Below, piece by piece: positions 24,772 to 32,837 of a DNA stretch of 48,238 nucleotides. The translations under genes and the position numbers were made by a program. How positions within the stretch are numbered: position 1 is the stretch's first letter; each line of letters begins with the position of its first letter. This DNA is from Thalassovita litoralis (lineage in GTDB: Bacteria > Pseudomonadota > Alphaproteobacteria > Rhodobacterales > Rhodobacteraceae). Where the stretch lies: positions 1 to 48,238 of the forward strand of contig NZ_FXTO01000024.1 of the NCBI RefSeq assembly GCF_900182725.1, written 5' to 3'. The notes below the pieces were generated by a model. That model did not search any database. It had not been told where the DNA came from and saw nothing but the letters and a program-made list of their open reading frames with translations.

Positions 24772-24792
24772 CCGCCCTTTATGCAAGGACGG
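24772..24792 (-). other. Intercistronic hairpin
   Basis: An 8-base stem with one mismatch (CCGCCCTT / AAGGACGG) follows the DUF3768 stop codon. It resembles the hairpins at 23391 and 25268 in position and composition and has no U-tract. Confidence 0.4.
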
Positions 24793-24821
24793 CCCGGGGC
24801 GGCGATTGGGGGTGGAGGGCG

Positions 24822-25202
24822 TCAGTATTCCGACGGGAGAAGCAAGGTCAGCACGCGACGCGTCTGTTTCGGGTCGGAAGGCTCAGGCGAGCCGTACTGA
24901 TAATCGACGTCGTACAAGTCGATCTTGAACCAAACCTTCGTGCCATTGAATTCGATGACCCCCATCTCGTGCAATCCCTGCGGGTCACTGTCGGCATTGA
25001 AGGCGTCGAACGCGGCAACGCGGCGTGTGAGTTCCAGTTGTGCGTCGGGTCCAAGCGCGGCGACGCCACATGTCATCACAAACTGTCCCTGCGGGGCATC
25101 GGCAACGGAAGGATTGCCGAGGATGGAATTGCGAAACGCGTCATTCTGCGCGGCGATGCGTGCGGCTTCCTGAACAGGATCGAGGTCGAGTCTGGTGGTC
25201 AT
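24822..25202 (-). CDS. DUF3768 family protein
   Basis: A 126-residue protein with the DUF3768 core: GQFVMTCGVAALGPDAQL (about 40-57), LTRRVAAFDAFNADSDP and EFNGTKVWFKIDLYDVDY, followed by TRRVLTLLLPSEY at the C-terminus. DUF3768 occurs mainly on alphaproteobacterial plasmids and integrated elements and has no known activity. ATG at 25202 is used; the frame further upstream enters the intergenic hairpin region and lacks a start signal. Confidence 0.8.
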   Translation of the reverse strand: MTTRLDLDPVQEAARIAAQNDAFRNSILGNPSVADAPQGQFVMTCGVAALGPDAQLELTRRVAAFDAFNADSDPQGLHEMGVIEFNGTKVWFKIDLYDVDYQYGSPEPSDPKQTRRVLTLLLPSEY

Positions 25203-25267
25203 AGGATGTCTCCGGGACGGGCCAGCCGATCCGATATCGGCTGTCGGCAACCCGTCAGCCGGAAAGA

Positions 25268-25290
25268 GCCGCCCTCGATGTGAGGGCGGC
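25268..25290 (-). other. Intercistronic hairpin after the large parB-like gene
   Basis: A perfect 9-base stem, GCCGCCCTC / GAGGGCGGC, with a 5-base loop sits 38 bases after the ParB-like stop codon. No run of T follows on the minus strand, so full termination is uncertain. Confidence 0.48.
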
Positions 25291-25328
25291 CCAAAGCTCA
25301 TGTCGTGATCAGGTCGGTGTTCGCTTCG

Positions 25329-27500
25329 TCAGGCCGCATCTCCGCTAAGGAAGGCGGGCAAGGACGATGGTTCATTGCTCTCCGCCTCGGCCAGAGCGTC
25401 TGCGGCAGGCACGTCGCCTTCCTCCGCCTCGGGCGCATCGCCAATCATTTTGGCGTCGGCCTCCGCCGCACCGGCAAACACCATCCCGTCTGGCAGCCAG
25501 CGCGTTGTCTTTGCTGCCGTCGCCGCGTCGAAACCTTCCGTCTCGCCGGCCGTTTCCGCGAAAGCGCGCTCCATCGCGGCTGCGAGATCGCCCTTGCGTT
25601 CGCGATTGCGATCCTCGGCGTAATCATCGCCGATGAGCTTGCGCGCCGTGGCCACCGCATGCCCCTTGTTGACGCGACCCCAGTAGTTCTGGGCACTCGG
25701 GCGCCAGCAGGCCGCCACATCGACGTCGAGCCGCGCACCAATCTCCTCAATGATGTGGGAGGGGCGATTGTCAGAGGAGAGCTGCGGCTTGACCGCGAGA
25801 CCCGTCGCCCAGGCGAAAAGCGCCTGCTTGTCCGCAATGGGCAGGGCCGACATCGCCCGGAAGTCATCGGGTTTCTCCAGCTTCATCCAGTCGGTGGCGA
25901 GGTCCTGCTCCAACGCCTCAAGCATCTTCTGAGCGACGGTGTCCGCATGCAGCACCTCGCGGTTTTGCGCCTGGAAGGGCCGGATGGAGATATCGAGCGC
26001 CTCGTTGTTGTAGGACCGCCCCAAAGCCTGCTCGCAGAGCGCGTAGAGCATCGCATCGAAAGCCACCTCGAAATCCGCCGCCAGATGCGCCCGCAGGATG
26101 TGCTGACGCGTGGCGCGCAGATCGTCGGCCAGGCTCGCCGAAATCCCGTCCGCCTTGCGCAACGTCGCGGCCGGGTCGGAGCTCGGCACCGGCGTGGAGG
26201 AGGTCGGCGGCGTCACCTGTGGGCGGGCAGGGGAGGGAGCGCCATCCGGATCTGCGGTGGTATCGTCCGGTTCGGGCGCAACAGGAATGTCCTCGGGCCG
26301 CACCAGGCCTTTCTCGACGCGCAACACCCCGTCATGGCCGATGGTCAGGACTACACCGGCGATAGCGCGATCTGCCTCGGCATAGGGTTGCCGTTCGCGC
26401 TGCATGGCTTCAATTTCGCGCAAACGCGGCTCGATGGCGTAGTATTCTTCGGTCTCCGCGTCGGTCCAGTCCTCCCCGTCGTTCTGCGCCGCCAATTCTT
26501 CCTCACGCGCGATGAGACGTTCCTCCTCGGCCAGCATGTCCGCATCCGGTTCGATGTCCTGCGGATAGACCCGCCCGAAACTGCGAAACGCGCCATAATC
26601 CACCGAAAGATGCACTTCGACCCATTTCCATATCCCTTCGAAGGGTTTGGCCGCAGCCTGCAGTTTCTCAATGGCGAGACGCTCCAAGAGGTCGGGGTTT
26701 TCCATATGAGCGGTTGCCCGGTCGTCGAAGAGATCCCGCAGCAGAACCCCGCCCGCCGTCTCATACGCCTCGATGCCGACAAATCGACCAATTGCCGAGT
26801 TCGCCGAATGTGCGGCCCCGGTCAGCTGACGTTTGATGCTCTGCGGATGGATGTGATAGCCGCCCTTCACGGCGTTCCAGACCGCGAGCTGGCGGTCATG
26901 GTCGTCGGTCAGCGTGAAAGCCATCACGCATTCGAGGGTCAGATCACCGGCACGAAACTGCTCGATGATTTCGGGTGCGACACGGGCGAGTTTGAGGCGA
27001 CGGCGCACCAGGTCGACGGAGACGCCGAATTTGAGCGCAATCTCGTCTTCGCTGCGACCCTCGCCGATCATCTTGTCGAAGGCCTCGAACTGGTCTGCCG
27101 GATGCATCGCCGCGCGCTGGAGGTTTTCTGTGGCCGAGGTAAGGATGGCGTTGCGCTCGTCCTCGACAAGGCAGGGCACTGGATGATCAGCGGGGATCAC
27201 ACCGTCCTCGGCGAGTTGTTTCAGCGCCTTGAGGCGACGACCGCCTGCGTCGACGGCAAAACGTGTCTCGGAAAGTGCGTGAACCACCAGGTTCTGCTTG
27301 ATTCCCGTCTCGCGGATGCTCGCAAGAATCTCGGCATCGTCGCTGGCGCTTGCGGCCACCTTGCGGACGTTGAGTGGGCTCGGCTCCAGCTTGTCGAGCG
27401 GGATCATCCGGATGTCGGCACCGCCGTCAGGCGCGGCCGATCCAACGGCTTCGGTCTTTTTTGAGGTGGTGGGATTCGGGCGGGTCGTGGTCTTGGCCAT
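25329..27500 (-). CDS. Large ParB/RepB/Spo0J-domain protein
   Basis: A 723-residue protein. Residues 30-210 are a ParB N-terminal domain: IPLDKLEPSPLNVRK, DAGGRRLKALKQL, SATENLQRAAMHP and a helix-turn-helix EDEIALKFGVSVDLVRRRLK. The central part has long acidic helices and the C-terminal half (about 470-723) contains the conserved LRRTRQHILRAHLA-like segment (here DDLRATRQHILRAHL) and CWRPSAQNYWGRVNKG. Such giant ParB-like proteins are widespread on rhodobacterial plasmids beside the DUF3768/DUF6878 genes; their role is unproven and may be regulatory or nucleolytic more than segregational, because repB is already present. ATG at 27500 is preferred; the frame to 27617 crosses a low-quality leader. 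It is the intact paralogue of the relic at 10085-11443. Confidence 0.86.
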   Translation of the reverse strand: MAKTTTRPNPTTSKKTEAVGSAAPDGGADIRMIPLDKLEPSPLNVRKVAASASDDAEILASIRETGIKQNLVVHALSETRFAVDAGGRRLKALKQLAEDGVIPADHPVPCLVEDERNAILTSATENLQRAAMHPADQFEAFDKMIGEGRSEDEIALKFGVSVDLVRRRLKLARVAPEIIEQFRAGDLTLECVMAFTLTDDHDRQLAVWNAVKGGYHIHPQSIKRQLTGAAHSANSAIGRFVGIEAYETAGGVLLRDLFDDRATAHMENPDLLERLAIEKLQAAAKPFEGIWKWVEVHLSVDYGAFRSFGRVYPQDIEPDADMLAEEERLIAREEELAAQNDGEDWTDAETEEYYAIEPRLREIEAMQRERQPYAEADRAIAGVVLTIGHDGVLRVEKGLVRPEDIPVAPEPDDTTADPDGAPSPARPQVTPPTSSTPVPSSDPAATLRKADGISASLADDLRATRQHILRAHLAADFEVAFDAMLYALCEQALGRSYNNEALDISIRPFQAQNREVLHADTVAQKMLEALEQDLATDWMKLEKPDDFRAMSALPIADKQALFAWATGLAVKPQLSSDNRPSHIIEEIGARLDVDVAACWRPSAQNYWGRVNKGHAVATARKLIGDDYAEDRNRERKGDLAAAMERAFAETAGETEGFDAATAAKTTRWLPDGMVFAGAAEADAKMIGDAPEAEEGDVPAADALAEAESNEPSSLPAFLSGDAA

Positions 27501-27665
27501 GGTCAGGGTCCTTGTCTCGCCGGACCCGGATGAGCCTCTCTCTATCCTTTCAAGCCCGGCACCCGGGCTTCCCTTTCTCTGGCTTTCACTGTGCGTTGAC
27601 GTGTGAAGTGGTCCCATCTTTTCGGACAGGTTTGCAGCGTTTCTAAGGTGTATCGGGTTTAGGTT

Positions 27666-28520
27666 TCATGCTGCGTGTCGCTCTTCCAAGCCTGCCCAAT
27701 ATGCGTCGTCCGGCGTCTGCCGATCAAGCGCGGAATGGGGTCGGCTGGTGTTATAGAATGCCATCCAGCCCTTGATGACACGACGGGCCCGGAAGCCTTC
27801 ATTGATTTCTTCGAGATAGATGGCCTCCTGCTTCAGGGATCGCCAGAGGCGTTCGATGAAGATGTTGTCGAGGTAACGCCCGCGCCCGTCCATCGAGATG
27901 CGCACGCCCGCCTCGGTCAGCGTCGTGATCCAGGCCGATCCGGTGAACTGCGATCCCTGATCTGTGTTCATGATCTCAGGCGGGCCGTACCTGGCGATGG
28001 CCTCGCTCAGTGCTTCGACGCAGAAGTCGGCGTGCATCGTGTTCGACAACCGCCAGCTCAGCACCTTGCGCGTCGCCCAGTCCATGATTGCCACCAGATA
28101 GAGGAAGCCATTTCTGACTGGCACAAAGGTGATATCGGCGCACCAGACCTGGTTCGGTCGGTCAATCACCATCTTCCTCAGCAGATACGGGAAGACCGGG
28201 TGCTGAGGATGCGGCTGGCTGGTTCGTGGGCGCTTGTAGACCGCTTCAAGACCCATCTTCGCCATCAATCGCCTGACGCGATGGCGGCCAACAACAATGC
28301 CTTCCCGGCGCAGATAGGCCGCGATCTGGCGCGACCCGAAGAATGGGTATTTGGTGAACACCCGGTCGATCTCTTTCATCATCGACAGCGTGTCGGCGTC
28401 GATCCCGGCGGGCGTGTAGTAGAACGCCGACCGGCTCAGGCTCACCAGCTTGCACTGCTGGCTGATGCTCAGCTTGGGGTGATCCCGGTTGATCATCGCG
28501 CGTTTCTTTCCAGGGCTCAT
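27666..28520 (-). CDS. IS3-family transposase OrfB (DDE integrase domain)
   Basis: The second reading frame holds an rve-type integrase core: an N-terminal HTH_21-like part (YPFFGSRQIAAYLRREG), then the catalytic triad Asp in WCADITFV, Asp in NTDQGSQF and Glu in FIERLWRSLKQE, 35 residues after the second Asp. It is made as an OrfAB fusion by -1 frameshifting or from the ATG at 28520, whose ATGA overlaps the orfA stop. The gene looks intact. Confidence 0.9.
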   Translation of the reverse strand: MSPGKKRAMINRDHPKLSISQQCKLVSLSRSAFYYTPAGIDADTLSMMKEIDRVFTKYPFFGSRQIAAYLRREGIVVGRHRVRRLMAKMGLEAVYKRPRTSQPHPQHPVFPYLLRKMVIDRPNQVWCADITFVPVRNGFLYLVAIMDWATRKVLSWRLSNTMHADFCVEALSEAIARYGPPEIMNTDQGSQFTGSAWITTLTEAGVRISMDGRGRYLDNIFIERLWRSLKQEAIYLEEINEGFRARRVIKGWMAFYNTSRPHSALDRQTPDDAYWAGLEERHAA

Positions 28521-28792
28521 CGCTTCAGCCCTTCCGACAAAAAATCGTTCTCGACCGCCAGCCTCCCGATCTTGGCGTGAAGTTCCTTTACTTCCGCCTC
28601 GGTCGGGCCGCTCTGCTTGCCACCCGAGAACACATCGGCCATGCCCTCGATGGCCTGCCGCTTCCATGTGCTGACCTGATTTGGGTGCAACTGATGCTTC
28701 GCCGCGATCTCCTGCACGGTCTTGTCGCCACGCAGCGCTTCCAACGCCACCTTGGCCTTAAACTGATCTGTAAAGTTCCGGCGCTTTGCCAT
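28517..28792 (-). CDS. IS3-family transposase OrfA (HTH)
   Basis: A 91-residue protein with a helix-turn-helix (FKAKVALEALRGDKTVQEIAAKHQ; recognition helix LHPNQVSTWKRQ) and a leucine zipper-like C-terminus. Near its 3' end the minus strand reads T TTT TTG (28539-28545), a slippery heptamer that allows -1 frameshifting into orfB, as in most IS3 elements. Confidence 0.9.
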   Translation of the reverse strand: MAKRRNFTDQFKAKVALEALRGDKTVQEIAAKHQLHPNQVSTWKRQAIEGMADVFSGGKQSGPTEAEVKELHAKIGRLAVENDFLSEGLKR

Positions 28793-28996
28793 GTTCGTAT
28801 CCCTTCAAAGGTTCGGGAAACACCTTAGCTGACTGTCCGGTTTCCTGGGACCACTTCAGACCTCATCCGCTGACCTTCGTCTCTGGCCGCGGCTTTTCAA
28901 AATGCCATTCTTGAAGGCCAGATAGAAATTTGCACTCGGTCACACGCAAACGGGGCGAAAAACCTCTTTGATTACAGGCGGCAACCTCAAAGGTTG

Positions 28997-29455
28997 CTAG
29001 CTCACTGTTTGATTTTCCGAACCCACTTCCGCGAGCAAAATCTGCCGAATTGAGCTTTCAATTTTGACTTTTCCAAATGTTGAAGCATCTCGGAAAACTG
29101 ACTTCGTTTCGCATTCGAAGCAAATCAAGTCATGCTGACGGCCGACAACTTTTAGACCAACTGAACTTTCCCCGACATGGACCACATAGACCTCGCATGC
29201 TAGGTTCGCGCCTGCTTTCACCGGCGCATGGAATTGTAGGTCCATAGAGACAAAAGGCATGGCCGTGTTTCTTTCCGTGAGTAGAAAAAGCCAGCCCCGG
29301 CCTGAAAGCAAATCGTCCCAGAAAGTCTCGATCGCTTCCAGCGCGAAATTCGTGATCCGGCCAGTAAAGGCGATTCCCAGCTGGTCACAGTCGCCAAAGA
29401 AAATCCTGCGTTCGAAGGCAAATCGTGGTTTAAATTCTGTTTCTGGTACATTCAT
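28997..29455 (-). CDS. 4HBT-family acyl-CoA thioesterase
   Basis: A 152-residue hotdog-fold protein of the 4-hydroxybenzoyl-CoA thioesterase type. The motif FFGDCDQLGIAFTGRITNFALEAIE corresponds to the catalytic RVxxxDxDxxGHV/I segment, with an Asp at about residue 22 or 24. It is the last gene of the minus-strand catabolic unit, after araC, and may recover CoA from dead-end esters such as adipyl-CoA or hydroxyadipyl-CoA. The substrate cannot be read from sequence. The ribosome binding site is weak. Confidence 0.78.
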   Translation of the reverse strand: MNVPETEFKPRFAFERRIFFGDCDQLGIAFTGRITNFALEAIETFWDDLLSGRGWLFLLTERNTAMPFVSMDLQFHAPVKAGANLACEVYVVHVGESSVGLKVVGRQHDLICFECETKSVFRDASTFGKVKIESSIRQILLAEVGSENQTVS

Positions 29456-29528
29456 TGCAGCGTTACGGGCTCAACATTTCTTTGTCTCTGGTGCGTGACA
29501 GCGATAGGAAGGAATAGTTTTCCGGTAA

Positions 29529-30410
29529 TTATGCCATGCGCCGGAATTCGGCGGGGGTCGCGCCTGTCATTTTTCGAAAAGTTCGACTAAAATGACTCTG
29601 ATCTGCAAAACCGCAGTCAAGCGCGACCACTTTCAGGGGGGCATTACCCTTTCTCAGCATCTCCTGGGCCTTCGATATTCGCTTGCGCAAAACATATGCA
29701 TACGGTGCCAACCCAAACTCCGCCTTGAACTGACGCGAAAAGTGAAACTGGCTGAAACCGATAGATGCGGCCATGTCTTCCAGACTGAGGTTTTCACCTA
29801 AGCAGCTTTCAACGAGATCGATGATTCTCTGCCTTTGAGCAGGGCTGAAGTTCGAGTTTGCGTCGCTGGTCAAAGAGACCTTGGCGTACTGACGCAGAAG
29901 GTGAACGGCGATCTGGATGCGCAGGGCGTCGATGATCAATCTCTGGCCGATTCCACCGTTCTTTAGCTCATTCTCTAGCAATTGGATGCAGTTCAGGATA
30001 CAGGGGTCCTTCGCAGACAGACAATCATTGATCTCAATGGACTTCGGGTCACGATCAAAGACCGAAAGGGCCGTGTTTTCGAGTTCACTGTGACTGAGAT
30101 AGACGTGTCTAACCGTGATAGGCTCGGACCAACTCCAAGTGGATTCCTCTGCACGCGTGAGCAAGGAAATCCTACCTTTCTCTACGCGCGCGCTTTGCCA
30201 TGGGCCGCCACTCGTGCGGCGCATAGTGGTTGGCGCGCCATCATATGCAACAATCATATAGTCGCGCATGGGGGGAATTGCCGCGTCTTGTCGCTCATAA
30301 CGATAGCCCTTCAGGGTAATGCCGTTCCAGTTGCACCCGGAACTGTCCAACGTAGTCGTGCCGGGAATCCATTCGGGTATCCGGTCCGGTGATATGAGCA
30401 GTCTTTCCAT
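29529..30410 (-). CDS. AraC-family transcriptional regulator
   Basis: The 293-residue protein has the C-terminal double helix-turn-helix of AraC/XylS: LSLEDMAASIGFSQFHFSRQFKAEFG and VVALDCGFADQSHFSRTFRKMTGATPAEFRR. The N-terminal part (about 1-170) would bind the inducer, with no recognised effector motif. ATG at 30410 follows GGGAGGCCAAG and is preferred over the frame to 30434. In the Acinetobacter cyclohexanol cluster the regulator ChnR is also AraC-type, so this is a candidate pathway activator; that match is by family only. It lies within the operon it may control. Confidence 0.88.
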   Translation of the reverse strand: MERLLISPDRIPEWIPGTTTLDSSGCNWNGITLKGYRYERQDAAIPPMRDYMIVAYDGAPTTMRRTSGGPWQSARVEKGRISLLTRAEESTWSWSEPITVRHVYLSHSELENTALSVFDRDPKSIEINDCLSAKDPCILNCIQLLENELKNGGIGQRLIIDALRIQIAVHLLRQYAKVSLTSDANSNFSPAQRQRIIDLVESCLGENLSLEDMAASIGFSQFHFSRQFKAEFGLAPYAYVLRKRISKAQEMLRKGNAPLKVVALDCGFADQSHFSRTFRKMTGATPAEFRRMA

Positions 30411-30462
30411 CTTGGCCTCCCTGAACTTTTTCACGATCGTCCGCTTGAGCTGAAATTTCGGC

Positions 30463-31665
30463 TTAGGTCGTCTCGCGCATCCGCGGTTCTTCTCGAACGA
30501 TATTCGCTTGAGTCAATCTATCGATTTCAGCTTCTGTCAGTCCAGCCTCGCTAAGCAACTCCCTACTATGCTGCCCGAAGCGAGGCGGTGCCGCGCGAAC
30601 CGCTCCGGGGGTACGCGACAAGCGTGCTGGCACGCCGGTGCCGCGGTAGGTGCCAACTGATACCACCATGCCGCGATGTCGGGTGTGTGGATGCTCCAAC
30701 GCTTCATTCACATTCCGAACGACTCCGGCGGGAATCCCAGCTTTCAAAAGCACCGGCTCAAGTTTGAAGGCGTCATGTTGCACCAGGCACTCTGACAAGA
30801 CCTCTGTCATCTCTGACCGATGCGCAAGACGCGCGGCATTGTCGGCAAATCGTGGATCGCAGGGCACCTCAGGTAGGCCAAGCACGTCACAGAGTTTTGC
30901 GAACTGACCATTGTTACCGATAGCCAGATAGAGTTTGCCATTACTTGTTTCGAACATGTCGTATGGTACGATATTTGGATGCCCATTGCCGGTCGCCATT
31001 GGTATCTGTCCGGACATGAGGGAATTAGCCGCTTGGGGATGCATCATGCTGATCGCGCAATCATATAGCGGCACTTCGATGGCTTGGCCCAATCCGGACC
31101 GGCCCCGTTCCAAAAGTGCGGCGAGAATAGCGTTACAGGCGATCAGACCGGTGCCGATGTCCACGATGGGCGTACCCATGCGTGTCGGGCCTTCGGAGGG
31201 ATTGCCGTTGATGCTCATGAGGCCCGTCATAGCTTGTACCACGGCGTCATAGCCGGGAAAACCGCCAAGTGGGCCATCGGAACCAAATCCAGTCACATGG
31301 CAGAGTACCAGTCTAGGAAAACGTGCCCTGAGAACATCAGCATAACCAAGCCCCCATTTTTCAAGAGTACCAGACTTAAAATTGTGAACTAAAACATCCG
31401 CATCCTGAAGAAACCGCAAAATCAGGTCGCGCCCTTCCGGTTGCTGCAGATCGATAGCGATGGACCGCTTGTTGCGGTTGGCGCCAGAGAAATAAGCGCT
31501 GAGTTCATCATTGAAAGGCGGGCCCCAACTGCGGGTCTCGTCGCCCAGAGGCGGCTCCACCTTGATGACCTCAGCGCCATGATCCGCAAGCATTTGGGTG
31601 CAGTAAGGCCCGCCCAGCACGCGGCTGAGGTCGACCACCTTGATCCCGTCCAATGAGCCAGCCAT
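30463..31665 (-). CDS. CaiB/BaiF class III CoA-transferase, probable adipate CoA-transferase
   Basis: A 400-residue family III CoA-transferase. N-terminal LDGIKVVDLSRVLGGPYCTQ and the catalytic Asp at about 140 in PGYDAVVQAMTG are characteristic; the protein ends with the usual C-terminal domain. It moves CoA from a donor, often succinyl-CoA, to a carboxylate. In this operon the natural acceptor is adipate, the product of the aldehyde dehydrogenase. ATG at 31665 overlaps the stop of the iron alcohol dehydrogenase gene (ATGA) and is preceded by AGGAGG, so it was preferred to the TTG three bases earlier. Adipate specificity is inferred from context. Confidence 0.85.
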   Translation of the reverse strand: MAGSLDGIKVVDLSRVLGGPYCTQMLADHGAEVIKVEPPLGDETRSWGPPFNDELSAYFSGANRNKRSIAIDLQQPEGRDLILRFLQDADVLVHNFKSGTLEKWGLGYADVLRARFPRLVLCHVTGFGSDGPLGGFPGYDAVVQAMTGLMSINGNPSEGPTRMGTPIVDIGTGLIACNAILAALLERGRSGLGQAIEVPLYDCAISMMHPQAANSLMSGQIPMATGNGHPNIVPYDMFETSNGKLYLAIGNNGQFAKLCDVLGLPEVPCDPRFADNAARLAHRSEMTEVLSECLVQHDAFKLEPVLLKAGIPAGVVRNVNEALEHPHTRHRGMVVSVGTYRGTGVPARLSRTPGAVRAAPPRFGQHSRELLSEAGLTEAEIDRLTQANIVREEPRMRETT

Positions 31666-32819
31666 CAAAGCGCCTCCTGATAGAGGCGCGACACATCTTC
31701 GGCTGTCATGTCGCGCGGGTTGGTCTCCAGCAATCGCGTGATACCGGTCACGACCTCATTAGCCATTCCGGGAATGGCTGCCTCGGTCACTCCGACACCA
31801 GAAAGTCGAGACTCAAGTCCGCTTTCGACTAGCATCCGTTCCATCTCGTCGATCAGGCCATGGGCCGCAGCCGCATCAGAGTTGAAAGGCCGCGAGGGCA
31901 GTAGTAACCGCGATAGACGAGCATATTCAGCTTCTGCAACGGGCATGTTGAACCTCATCACTGGTCCTGCGACCAGAGCGTTTGCGTGCCCGTGAGGAAC
32001 CTTGAAACCTGTTCCAAGTGGGTATGACAAGGCATGAATCGCCCCCACGCTGGCATTAATGAAGGCCATCCCAGCCAGTGTCGCCCCCAACAGCATGGCC
32101 TCTCGCGCTGACAGGTCCGAAGGCGTTTCCATGACGATTGGTAAGTTCTGACCGAGAAGCACCAGCGCTTTGTCCGCCATTCCATCGGAAATGGGATTCT
32201 TTCTGGTGCGACTGGTTACTGCCTCAATGGCGTGAACCATTGCGTCTAACGCCGTGGCCGCTGTGATGTGACGAGGCATTCCCAATGTTAGCTTTGCATC
32301 TAGCAAGGCAACGTCAGGCAGAAGCTGCGGTGCATATACCGCTTTTTTTTCGTGGCTTTCCGAAGTCAGCACGGACACCCATGTTACCTCTGATCCGGTC
32401 CCTGCCGTGGTTGGCACCTGGATCAGTGGCAAGCGTTTATCGGTGACCTGATTAATCCCGATCATGTCCGTAATCGGTTGATCGTTGGCTACCGCCGCTG
32501 CGATGACCTTGGCAGTGTCCAGTGAACTGCCGCCGCCAAGTCCGATGATTCCGTCAGCACCAAAGGCCCGCGCGACCTCTACCGCGGCCTCGACGACAGC
32601 GATCGGGGGGTCCGCTTCGACTTTATGAAAAATCTCAACCTCGATGCCAGCAGCCCTAAGTGAGGCGGCTGCCTCGTCCGCAAAACCACAGGCCAATATG
32701 CCCGGGTCCGTCACGACCAGCGCACGGGTGCAAGACAAATCTTGCATCAGGCTGCCGATCCGGCCAAGCCCACCGCTCTCGCAGACGATCCTCGGGGTGG
32801 AAAGGAAATTGAAGTCCAT
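31665..32819 (-). CDS. Iron-type alcohol dehydrogenase, probable 6-hydroxyhexanoate dehydrogenase
   Basis: A 384-residue group III (iron-dependent) alcohol dehydrogenase. The NAD-binding GGGSSLD is at 95-101, TTAGTGSE at 137-144, and the metal ligands Asp192, His196, His262 and His276 are all present. Relatives include NAD-dependent 4-hydroxybutyrate dehydrogenase, so oxidation of an omega-hydroxy acid is expected; here 6-hydroxyhexanoate to 6-oxohexanoate. The well-studied ChnD enzyme for this step is of the zinc type, so the substitution is unusual. The start lies 18 bases after the acyl-CoA dehydrogenase gene, and the stop overlaps the CoA-transferase start. Confidence 0.86.
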   Translation of the reverse strand: MDFNFLSTPRIVCESGGLGRIGSLMQDLSCTRALVVTDPGILACGFADEAAASLRAAGIEVEIFHKVEADPPIAVVEAAVEVARAFGADGIIGLGGGSSLDTAKVIAAAVANDQPITDMIGINQVTDKRLPLIQVPTTAGTGSEVTWVSVLTSESHEKKAVYAPQLLPDVALLDAKLTLGMPRHITAATALDAMVHAIEAVTSRTRKNPISDGMADKALVLLGQNLPIVMETPSDLSAREAMLLGATLAGMAFINASVGAIHALSYPLGTGFKVPHGHANALVAGPVMRFNMPVAEAEYARLSRLLLPSRPFNSDAAAAHGLIDEMERMLVESGLESRLSGVGVTEAAIPGMANEVVTGITRLLETNPRDMTAEDVSRLYQEAL

Positions 32820-32837
32820 AGTTTGTCTTCGCTCCTG

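Larger units (their letters stand above)
27604..28858 (-). mobile_element. IS3-family insertion sequence, complete
   Basis: The element is 1255 bases with imperfect terminal inverted repeats of about 24 bases starting TGAAGTGGTCCCA at both ends, and tips TG...CA. It carries two overlapping genes, orfA and orfB, with all catalytic residues. The flanks GTG (left) and GAC (right) do not form a target duplication. The element lies exactly between the plasmid accessory block and the catabolic island, so it may have served as the recombination point by which the island was joined to the plasmid. Confidence 0.9.

Noticed and set aside
25305-27464. A 719-residue plus-strand open frame
   Set aside because: Antisense of the large ParB-like gene; no domain, and such long antisense frames are common in GC-rich DNA.
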